Assembly: GCF_029761935.1 (NCBI RefSeq)
Contig: NZ_CP121699.1
Coordinates: 1,054,001-1,118,000 of the forward strand
Source of the DNA: Microbacterium testaceum
GTDB lineage: Bacteria; Actinomycetota; Actinomycetes; Actinomycetales; Microbacteriaceae
DNA length: 64,000 nucleotides
Reading direction: 5' to 3'
A program made the translations under genes and the position numbers. The notes below the pieces were generated by a model, which worked only from the letters and a program-made list of their open reading frames with translations, ran no database searches and was not told where the DNA came from. This document shows positions 55,198-61,799 of the stretch, one piece after another (the first letter of the stretch is position 1; each line of letters begins with the position of its first letter).

Positions 55198-56565
55198 ATG
55201 GCCGAGACGATGACACGCGAGCAGCGGGTCGTCCTGTCGATCGCCGTCCTGGCCTCGTTCGTGTCGTTCCTCGACGGGACGGTGGTCAACGTCGCCCTCC
55301 CCGCGATCGCGGGCGAACTCGGCGGCGGACTGTCGACGCAGCAATGGGTCGTCGACGCCTACCTGGTGACCCTCGGCGCCTTCATCCTGGTCGCGGGATC
55401 ACTGAGCGACGTCCTCGGACGCATCGTGGTGCTGCGGATCGGCCTGATCGGTTTCGGGCTCACGTCGGTGGCGATCGCCGCCGCCCCCACCGCCGAGTTC
55501 CTCATCGTCGCCCGCGCGCTGCAGGGCATCGCCGGCGCCCTCCTCGTCCCGAGCTCGCTGGCCCTCATCACCTCGACGTTCCGCGGGCCCGCCCAGGCCC
55601 GCGCGATCGGCATCTGGACCGGAGCGACGACCGTCGCCATGATCGCCGGGCCCCTCGTCGGCGGCATCTTCGTCGACACGCTGTCGTGGCGCCTCGTATT
55701 CCTGGTGAACGTGCTCCCCATCGCGGTGACCATGTGGTTGCTCGCCCGTCTCGGTCACCGCGATCACCGCCGGCCCGGGGCCCGCGTCGACATCCTCGGC
55801 GCGGTCCTGTGCGCTCTCGGCCTCGGCGGCATCGTCTTCGCCCTCATCGAGCAGCCGAACCTCGGCTGGGCGTCCCCCGTCATCTGGCTCCCCGGGGTGA
55901 TCGGCATCCTGTCGTTCGCGGGGTTCCTCCTGCGTCAACGCACGGCGCGCGACCCAATGATGCCGCTCGACCTCTTCCGCTCGCGCAACTTCTGGGCGGG
56001 CAACCTCGCAACCGTCTTCGTCTACGCCGCGCTGTCGCTCAACGGCTTCGTGGTGAGCGTGTACCTGCAGCAGGGCGCGGGGCTGCCCGCCACCCTCGCC
56101 GGGCTCGCGTCGCTGCCGAGCACGGTGCTGATGATCCTGCTCAGCTCGCGGATGGGCGCCCTCGCGGGGCGCTTCGGCCCGCGCCTGTTCATGACGCTCG
56201 GGCCGATCGTGATGGCGTCGGGGGCTCTGCTGCTGTTGAACGTCAGCGGCGACTTCGACTACTGGACGCAGATCCTGCCCGGCGTCGTCGTGTGGGGCCT
56301 GGGGCTCACCGCCACCGTCTCACCGCTCACCGCGGCCGTGCTCGGCGCCATCGACACCGAGCGCTCCGGCATCGCCTCGGCCGTCAACAACGCCGTCTCT
56401 CGCGTCGCGGGGCTCCTGGCGATCGCGGCCGTCTCGGCGATCGTGGGCGGCTCGCTCGACCTCGGCGGCTTCCACCGCGCGGCCGTCTTCACCGCCGCGC
56501 TGATGCTGCTCGGGGCCGCGGCGTCGTTCCTCGGCATCCGGAATCACCTGTCGCGGCCGGACTGA
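55198..56565 (+). CDS. MFS transporter, DHA2-type drug exporter
   Basis: A 14-helix-type proton antiporter of 455 residues in the EmrB/QacA group. Helix 1 has FVSFLDGTVVNVALPAIAGEL (motif D1, LDxTVVNVALP), QWVVDAYLVTLGAFIL and the loop SLSDVLGRIVVLRIGL (motif A) follow, and helix 5 has IWTGATTVAMIAGPLVGGIFV (motif C). The substrate is unknown. It is divergent from copA across the copper operator. The longer upstream frame is the antisense of copA and was rejected. Confidence 0.92.
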   Translation: MAETMTREQRVVLSIAVLASFVSFLDGTVVNVALPAIAGELGGGLSTQQWVVDAYLVTLGAFILVAGSLSDVLGRIVVLRIGLIGFGLTSVAIAAAPTAEFLIVARALQGIAGALLVPSSLALITSTFRGPAQARAIGIWTGATTVAMIAGPLVGGIFVDTLSWRLVFLVNVLPIAVTMWLLARLGHRDHRRPGARVDILGAVLCALGLGGIVFALIEQPNLGWASPVIWLPGVIGILSFAGFLLRQRTARDPMMPLDLFRSRNFWAGNLATVFVYAALSLNGFVVSVYLQQGAGLPATLAGLASLPSTVLMILLSSRMGALAGRFGPRLFMTLGPIVMASGALLLLNVSGDFDYWTQILPGVVVWGLGLTATVSPLTAAVLGAIDTERSGIASAVNNAVSRVAGLLAIAAVSAIVGGSLDLGGFHRAAVFTAALMLLGAAASFLGIRNHLSRPD

Positions 56566-56575
56566 CGCGGGCGCG

Positions 56576-56621
56576 GCGGGGTGTTCCGGGGCCGCTCGGG
56601 CGCGGTGCGGAAACACCCCGC
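56576..56621 (+). terminator. Terminator hairpin after the DHA2 MFS gene
   Basis: GCGGGGTGTT pairs with AACACCCCGC, extended by CGG after a one-base bulge, 11 nt beyond the stop; the loop is ~19 nt. Confidence 0.55.
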
Positions 56622-56715
56622 AACCGTCGTTCGCGGGTGGCCCCGCGGCCACGTCCACCGCCCCGTAGCCATGCAACGCGGCCCGAAACCACCCAGCCCG
56701 GCCCCGGCCCGCACC

Positions 56716-57660
56716 TCAGCGCAGGATCGCCCGCGCTCGCTCCACGTCGTCCGCCATCTGCACGAGCAACGCGTCGATGCCGTCGAACGCCGTCATCTCG
56801 CGCACCCGCTCCACGAAACGCACCTCGACGTGGTGGCCGTACAGGTCCAGCCCGGTCTCGTCGATCACGTACGCCTCGACCTGCCGCGCGTGCACGTCGT
56901 CGAACGTGGGATTGGTGCCGACGCTGATCGCGGCCGGGTAGCTGATGCGCCGAGCCCCGTCGACGTCGACGAGCCAGCCCGCGTACACGCCGTCGGCGGG
57001 GACGAAGCCCTCGAGCTCGGGCGAGAGGTTCGCGGTCGGGTAACCGAGCTCGCGCCCCCGCTTCAGCCCGTGCACGACCTCGCCCCACACCGAGGGAGCG
57101 CGGCCCAGAAGGCGTGCGGCCGTCGCGACATCGCCCGCCGAGAGGGCCTCGCGGATCCACGTGGATGACACGCGCCGGTCGGCGTGGACGGCCCGCACGT
57201 CGTCGACCACATCGACGCGGAACCCGTACTCGGCTCCCATGCGGACCAAGAGGTCGGGTCCGCCCGCTCCCCCGGCGCCGAAGCGGAAGTCACGGCCCAC
57301 GAGCACCGTGCGCGCCTGCAGCGCCTCCACGAGCACGGCGAGCACGAACTCGTCGGCCGGGATCGCCGCGAGCTCCTCGTCGAAGGTCAGCAGCAGCGTC
57401 GCGTCGACGCCGGCGCGCTCGAGCAACTCGAGTTTCTGGTGCGGCCCGATCACGTCGGGGGGGCACTTCTCGGGGCGGAGGATGCTGAGCGGGTTGCGGT
57501 CGAACGTCACCGCGACGACGCGTGCGCCGTCGGACGCGTCGATGCGTGCACGATCGATCACGGCGCGGTGGCCGGCGTGCACACCGTCGAACTTTCCGAT
57601 CGCCACCACCGAGGGCCCGAAGTCCGCCGGGACCTCGGAGGGATCGCGGAAGACGATCAT
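56716..57660 (-). CDS. ribF: Bifunctional riboflavin kinase/FAD synthetase
   Basis: Makes FMN and FAD from riboflavin. The 314 residues have an N-terminal nucleotidyltransferase domain (AIGKFDGVHAGHRAVIDRA, ~20-38, with the G-x-F-D-G-V-H-x-G-H motif; VSSTWIREALSAGD near 165) and a C-terminal flavokinase domain (GRELGYPTANL, PADGVYAGW, SVGTNPTF, EAYVIDETGLDLYG). Both are complete. The ATG at 57660 overlaps the stop of the upstream membrane gene by 4 nt. It closes the truB-ribF region, as in other bacteria. Confidence 0.96.
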   Translation of the reverse strand: MIVFRDPSEVPADFGPSVVAIGKFDGVHAGHRAVIDRARIDASDGARVVAVTFDRNPLSILRPEKCPPDVIGPHQKLELLERAGVDATLLLTFDEELAAIPADEFVLAVLVEALQARTVLVGRDFRFGAGGAGGPDLLVRMGAEYGFRVDVVDDVRAVHADRRVSSTWIREALSAGDVATAARLLGRAPSVWGEVVHGLKRGRELGYPTANLSPELEGFVPADGVYAGWLVDVDGARRISYPAAISVGTNPTFDDVHARQVEAYVIDETGLDLYGHHVEVRFVERVREMTAFDGIDALLVQMADDVERARAILR

Positions 57661-58076
57661 CGCGTCGCCCGGCGATGGCGCGTGAGCCACCAGAGCCCGA
57701 GGAAGGGCAGCACCAGCGGGATGAACAGGTACCCGTAGCCGTAGACCGACCACACGGTGGGGTGCTGGAACAGCGCGGGAAGAACGAGGCTCAGGGTGCC
57801 CACGACGAGCACGCCCACCAGCTCGAAGCCGATCGCGATCCAGGCGACGCGGTACCACGCGGGCCGCGCCGAGAAGACGAGCGCGAGGGTCGCGAGAATG
57901 TAGACGACGGCGGCGAGAGCCGACAGCGAGTACGCGAGAGGGGCGTCGTCGAACTCGCGCACGATCTGCACGAACGAGCGGCCCGTGGCGGCGAGCGCCA
58001 TGATGCCGTAGACGACGACGAGGACACGGCCGATGCCGGTCATCCCCCGGGAGCGGGAGGGAGTGGTGGATGCCAT
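57657..58076 (-). CDS. Four-span membrane protein upstream of ribF, hypothetical
   Basis: A 139-residue protein of unknown function with hydrophobic segments at ~16-36, 46-68, 73-97 and 108-131 and a basic C-terminus (WWLTRHRRATR). The ATGA overlap with ribF implies coupled translation. TAGAAT lies 9 nt before the ATG, so its own promoter gives a very short leader. No domain is recognised; a membrane gene at this place is common in related genomes (from memory). Confidence 0.75.
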   Translation of the reverse strand: MASTTPSRSRGMTGIGRVLVVVYGIMALAATGRSFVQIVREFDDAPLAYSLSALAAVVYILATLALVFSARPAWYRVAWIAIGFELVGVLVVGTLSLVLPALFQHPTVWSVYGYGYLFIPLVLPFLGLWWLTRHRRATR

Positions 58077-58126
58077 GACCTGTCGATTCTAGTTCGCCCG
58101 CGCCGGGGCCGAGCGGCGGTGCGCCC

Positions 58127-58495
58127 TCACGCCAGCTGCACGGTCCAGATGATGTGCATGCGCCACACCATGACCGCGACGGCGAGGGCCGCGACGCCCA
58201 TGATGACGGTGCTCCAGCGACTGCGTTCGATCAGCGCCCACGCGGCTCCGGCGACCGGGACGAGGGCGGCCGACACGAGGTAGGTCCAGAACTCGAGCAG
58301 ACTGCCCGAGGGGGGGTTACCCGCGAACGGCGAGATGATCGCGACGACGATCTGCACGATCAGCAGCAGCTCGATGAGGGCGAGCGAGCCGACCGTCACG
58401 TCTCCCGGCCGGCGGCCGATGAGCCCCGCGGTGATGGCGACGAGGCCCGCGAGCACGGCGACGCCCACCTGTGCGAACGTGAACCACAGGATCAT
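58127..58495 (-). CDS. Four-span membrane protein downstream of truB, hypothetical
   Basis: A 122-residue protein of unknown function. Hydrophobic segments lie at ~4-27, 36-57, 68-90 and 94-113; the only polar parts are short loops (GRRPGDVTVG, SPFAGNPPSG). The ATG overlaps the truB stop by 4 nt (ATGA), so it is translated as part of the truB operon. It differs from the membrane protein 51 nt downstream, and no catalytic residues stand out. Confidence 0.75.
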   Translation of the reverse strand: MILWFTFAQVGVAVLAGLVAITAGLIGRRPGDVTVGSLALIELLLIVQIVVAIISPFAGNPPSGSLLEFWTYLVSAALVPVAGAAWALIERSRWSTVIMGVAALAVAVMVWRMHIIWTVQLA

Positions 58496-59385
58496 CGGGC
58501 GGCCTCCTCGGGCATGTTCATGACGCTCTTCACCTGCGTGCCGCGTTTCTCGACGACGCCGATCAGGCGTCCCTCGGGGTCGATCGCGGCCGCGACCGCG
58601 CCGGTCAGTCGGCCTCCCCCGTCGATGCGCTTGCCGTGCCGCAGATCTCGCGCCTCGTCGTCGCCCACGGCGAGGACGCCCATCACGACGGCGGCCGCGG
58701 TGGCGGGTGCGACGAGGGCGTCTTCGGCGATGTCGTCGACGGATGCGGCGGCGGCGACGTCGAACGCCCCGATGCGCGTGCGACGGAGAGCCGTGAGGTG
58801 TCCTCCGATGCCGACCGCGCGCCCGAGGTCGCGAGCGAGAGCGCGGATGTAGGTGCCGCTCGTGCAGTCCACGACCACATCGAGCTCGATCGCGCCCTCG
58901 CCGCGGCGCGTCTCGCGCACCTCGAAGTGCGACACCGTGACGCTCCGCGCCTTCAGCTCGACCTCTTCGCCGGCGCGCGCGAGGTCGTAGGCGCGACGGC
59001 CCGCGACCTTGATGGCCGAGACGGTGCTGGGCACCTGCTGGATGTCGCCGGTGAGGTCGGCGATGCCCGCCGCGATGGCCTCATCGGTCACGGCGGCGAC
59101 GGCAGCGGCATCCGCCCTGGCCGTTTCGACACCGTCGGCGTCGTCGCTGTCGGTGGCGACTCCGAGCAGAACGGTGGCCTCGTACGTCTTGTCGGCGCCG
59201 ACGATGTAGGTCAGCAGGCGGGTCGCGCCCTCGACGCCGAGCACGAGCAGGCCCGTCGCCATCGGGTCGAGCGTGCCGGCGTGTCCGATCTTGCGGGTGC
59301 CGAGCGCGCGCCGCGCCCGCGACACGACGTCATGGCTGGTGATGCCTCCGGGCTTGTCGACCAGGAGGATTCCGGGACGCACCAT
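58492..59385 (-). CDS. truB: tRNA pseudouridine(55) synthase
   Basis: Isomerises U55 in the T-loop of tRNAs. The 297 residues contain LLVDKPGGITSHDVV, the catalytic loop RKIGHAGTLDPMATGLLVLG with the nucleophilic Asp at ~40, KTYEATVLLGVATDSDDADG, and TSGTYIRALARDLG. A short C-terminal PUA-like part follows. The ATG shares one base with the stop of the upstream kinase-like gene, so translation is coupled. rbfA, its usual operon partner, lies 1.7 kb away with mutY in between on the other strand. Confidence 0.96.
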   Translation of the reverse strand: MVRPGILLVDKPGGITSHDVVSRARRALGTRKIGHAGTLDPMATGLLVLGVEGATRLLTYIVGADKTYEATVLLGVATDSDDADGVETARADAAAVAAVTDEAIAAGIADLTGDIQQVPSTVSAIKVAGRRAYDLARAGEEVELKARSVTVSHFEVRETRRGEGAIELDVVVDCTSGTYIRALARDLGRAVGIGGHLTALRRTRIGAFDVAAAASVDDIAEDALVAPATAAAVVMGVLAVGDDEARDLRHGKRIDGGGRLTGAVAAAIDPEGRLIGVVEKRGTQVKSVMNMPEEAAR

Positions 59386-59888
59386 CAGCAGAAGTCTCCG
59401 AACACCTGCACCGGGTGCGAGGGGTCGGAGTTCTCGACGATGACGGATGCCGCCACGCGGGGCCGCGACTCGCGGAGGTAGTGCTTCTCGGCCTCCGGAA
59501 GCTCCGGGCGCGCAGCGCCGATGGGCGGGTTGCTCTCGAGCCAGACGGAGAAGTTGTAGAGGGTGCGCAGCTCGGCGGTGTGCAGGAAGCGGCCCGATAC
59601 GACGAGCACCGCATCGGCCGGCGCGGCCGGCGAGTCACCGAAGGGCTCACCCGAACGGAACGGCGCGACGAGGCGCTCGCGCACGTCGTCGGCGTGGTCG
59701 GCGAGGTTCTCGCGGAGCACCGCGGTTCCCTCGGCCTCGATCGCCGCGGCGAACGCGTCGGCGAAGGCCGAGGCGGCCTCGGCGTCGAGCGCATCGATCG
59801 CGACCACCACGCGCCCCGCGCGGGCGTTCTGCCGCATCAGGTCGCGCAGGCTCCGCTGCAGGGTCTCGACGGGGTTCTCACTCGACAT
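59385..59888 (-). CDS. Uridine-kinase-like protein lacking the P-loop
   Basis: A 167-residue protein. The layout follows the P-loop uridine-kinase-like family: RVVVAIDALDAEAASAFADAFAAAI takes the place of the usual AIDGxDGSGKTTFA strand-loop-helix, then VLVVSGRFLHTAELRTLYNFSVWLE and EAEKHYLRESRPRVAASVIVENSDPSHP match the lid and C-terminal strands. The GxxGxGKS/T residues are all missing, so ATP binding is unlikely. It starts the truB operon from a TAGGCT hexamer 6 nt before the ATG. The kinase likeness is my reading and should be treated as moderate. Confidence 0.7.
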   Translation of the reverse strand: MSSENPVETLQRSLRDLMRQNARAGRVVVAIDALDAEAASAFADAFAAAIEAEGTAVLRENLADHADDVRERLVAPFRSGEPFGDSPAAPADAVLVVSGRFLHTAELRTLYNFSVWLESNPPIGAARPELPEAEKHYLRESRPRVAASVIVENSDPSHPVQVFGDFC

Positions 59889-59894
59889 GCCCCC

Positions 59895-59900
59895 AGCCTA
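59895..59900 (-). promoter_or_regulatory. -10 hexamer TAGGCT of the kinase-like/truB operon (leaderless)
   Basis: TAGGCT-N6-ATG. Confidence 0.6.
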
Positions 59901-60060
59901 CTTTCGACCACCGACACGCGACCGCTCCCGCCGCCCCCCGAGGGCCCCGCCGCAGCGCCCCGCGGCATGCGCGAACGCGATGGCGCGCAGAAACGCGAGC
60001 AGCCCGCGTTCACGCGCGCGAACAGCGTTCACGCGTGAAGTTCGGCCCCGCTGACGACCG

Positions 60061-60066
60061 TAGGCT
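60061..60066 (+). promoter_or_regulatory. -10 hexamer TAGGCT of mutY (leaderless)
   Basis: TAGGCT-N6-ATG; a perfect 12-bp palindrome TTCACGCGTGAA at 60028-60039 ends 21 nt upstream, in the -35 area. Confidence 0.6.
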
Positions 60067-60072
60067 GGACGG

Positions 60073-60951
60073 ATGCCAGGACTCGCCGCCCCGCTCATCG
60101 CGTGGTACCGCGACGCGGCCCGCGACCTCCCCTGGCGCCGCGAGGGGTTCGGGGCGTGGGGCACGCTCGTCAGCGAGTTCATGCTGCAGCAGACGCCGGT
60201 GAACCGCGTCGTCCCGCACCTCGAGGCGTGGCTGACGCGCTGGCCGACGCCCGCCGATCTCGCCGCCTCTCCCCCGGGCGACGCCGTCACGCAGTGGGCG
60301 AACCTGGGCTATCCTCGCCGCGCGCTGTGGCTGCACCGCGCCGCCGTCGAGATCCGCGATCGTCACGACGGGGTCGTCCCCCGCGACGTCGAGGCGCTGC
60401 TGGCCCTCACCGGGATCGGCGACTACACCGCGCGGGCCGTCGCGGTCTTCGCGTACGGCGATCGGCATCCGGTCGTCGACACGAACACCCGCCGCGTGCT
60501 CGCCCGCGCCATCGAGGGTCGCGCGCAGCCCGGTCCGCCGCACCGCCGCGATCTCGAAGCGATGGAGGCCGAGCTCCCCGCCGACATCGCCGAGTCCGCG
60601 ATCGTCAACGCCGCCGCGATGGAACTCGGCGCGATCGTCTGCACCGCCCGAGCGCCGAAGTGCGAGGCATGCCCCCTCGCGGCCCAGTGCGCATGGCGGG
60701 CGGCCGGGTACCCGGCATCCGAAGACCGCCGACGCAAGCAGGCCACGTACGAGGGCAGCGATCGCCAGACCCGCGGGGCGGTACTGAAGACCCTGCGCGA
60801 GGCGGCGCCCGCGGCGGTCCCGGCGTTCGCGGTGATCCCCGAATGGCCGGACCCCGCGCAGCGCGACCGCGCCATCGACTCCCTCATCGCCGACGGCCTC
60901 GTCGAAGCGGCCGACGAGTACCTGCGCTTGCCGGGCCACCCGGCATCCTGA
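60073..60951 (+). CDS. mutY: A/G-specific adenine glycosylase
   Basis: Removes adenine opposite 8-oxoguanine. The 292 residues have the catalytic Glu in SEFMLQQTPVNRV (~37), the helix-hairpin-helix LLALTGIGDYTARAV, the catalytic Asp in VVDTNTRRV, and a [4Fe-4S] loop with C-x6-C-x2-C-x5-C spacing (CTARAPKCEACPLAAQC). The C-terminal NUDT1-like domain of long MutY proteins is very short or missing, as in many actinobacteria. It is encoded on the plus strand between rbfA and the truB operon. Confidence 0.93.
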   Translation: MPGLAAPLIAWYRDAARDLPWRREGFGAWGTLVSEFMLQQTPVNRVVPHLEAWLTRWPTPADLAASPPGDAVTQWANLGYPRRALWLHRAAVEIRDRHDGVVPRDVEALLALTGIGDYTARAVAVFAYGDRHPVVDTNTRRVLARAIEGRAQPGPPHRRDLEAMEAELPADIAESAIVNAAAMELGAIVCTARAPKCEACPLAAQCAWRAAGYPASEDRRRKQATYEGSDRQTRGAVLKTLREAAPAAVPAFAVIPEWPDPAQRDRAIDSLIADGLVEAADEYLRLPGHPAS

Positions 60952-61045
60952 GTCCAGTCCGGTCCGACGCCCGCCGCCTCGATCCCGCCCCGGCACGTCG
61001 CTCTTCTCATCCACGGACAGCGGTCCGGATGCCACAGCAAGACGA

Positions 61046-61082
61046 ACGGCCGCACTCCGCCGATGTGGCGGGGTCCGGCCGT
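61046..61082. terminator. Hairpin between mutY and rbfA
   Basis: ACGGCCG pairs with CGGCCGT and an inner CTCCGCC/GGCGGGG segment extends the stem around GATGT. It lies between two convergent stops, 13 nt beyond rbfA. Confidence 0.6.
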
Positions 61083-61095
61083 GTCGTGTCGAGGG

Positions 61096-61587
61096 TCAGG
61101 CGCGCGGGGCGTCTTCCTCGTCGAGGTCGTCGTCATCCTCATCGTCGTCGACGTCGTCCTCGTCGTCTTCGTCGCGCGGCTTGACGTACGGGTCGGCGTC
61201 GCCGGCGTACGCGGCCGAGGCGGCGAGACCGGCGACGGACTCGTCGCGCTCGCGCGCTTCGCGCAGGAGGGCCGAGATGTGGTCGGCGTTCTCGGGGATT
61301 CCGTCGAGGATGAACTCGAGCGACGGCGTCAGGCGCGTGTTGAGGTTCTTGCCGACCTCGCTGCGCAACATGCCGGTCGCGGACTTCAGCGCCGCGGCGG
61401 TGTCGGCGCGGTGCGCCTCGTCGCCCATGACGGTGTAGAACACCGACGCGTGCTGGAGGTCACCCGTGACCCGCACGTCGGTGATGGTGACGAATCCGAG
61501 CCGCGGGTCGCGCAGCCCCTTCTCGAGACGCTCGGCGAGCACCACGCGAATCCGGTCCGCCACTCGGGCCTGTCGTTCCCCTGCCAC
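61096..61587 (-). CDS. rbfA: 30S ribosome-binding factor A
   Basis: A KH-like 16S rRNA processing factor of 163 residues. RQARVADRIRVVLAERLEKGLRDPRLGFVTITDVRVTGDLQHASVFYTVMGDE is the family core and LRSEVGKNLNTRLTPSLEFILDGIPENADHISALL the C-terminal half. A very acidic tail (DEDDEDDVDDDEDDDDLDEEDA, ~140-160) is longer than usual. The GTG at 61587 has AAGGAGAAGG upstream. It follows infB after 212 nt containing a terminator-like hairpin, so it may have its own promoter. Confidence 0.95.
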   Translation of the reverse strand: MAGERQARVADRIRVVLAERLEKGLRDPRLGFVTITDVRVTGDLQHASVFYTVMGDEAHRADTAAALKSATGMLRSEVGKNLNTRLTPSLEFILDGIPENADHISALLREARERDESVAGLAASAAYAGDADPYVKPRDEDDEDDVDDDEDDDDLDEEDAPRA

Positions 61588-61690
61588 AACCTTCTCCTTT
61601 TTTCATACCGCCGCGAGTACGAGTGCCCCCGTGGCTCATCGCCGGGCGGGAGTCCCGTCACGGCAGCCGCACCAGCGTAGGCCGGAGGGC

Positions 61691-61746
61691 TGTGCATCTC
61701 CGAGAGCATCGGGGTAGGGGCCCCGCGCTGCTCTCGGAGATGCACA
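61691..61746. repeat. Inverted repeat with 18-bp perfect arms between infB and rbfA
   Basis: TGTGCATCTCCGAGAGCA and its exact complement are separated by a G/C-rich 20-nt loop. It stands 14 nt beyond a separate infB hairpin, so it is more than needed for termination and may be a dispersed palindromic element. Confidence 0.75.
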
Positions 61747-61760
61747 CCCCGCAGGCCGAA

Positions 61761-61792
61761 GCGGGAGCCGCACCCGAAGGCGCGACTCCCGC
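61761..61792 (-). terminator. Terminator-like hairpin after infB
   Basis: On the minus strand GCGGGAGTCGC pairs with GCGGCTCCCGC over 11 bp including one G-U, 7 nt beyond the infB stop. Confidence 0.6.
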
Positions 61793-61799
61793 ACGACAA

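Noticed and set aside
52905..56927. Very long plus-strand open frame of about 1340 codons
   Set aside because: It runs antisense to copA and out of frame through the MFS gene. Both of those have full family motifs; this frame has none.
60020..60030. GAACAGCGTTC upstream of mutY as a LexA box
   Set aside because: The spacer is 3 nt, while the actinobacterial SOS box needs GAACN4GTTC.
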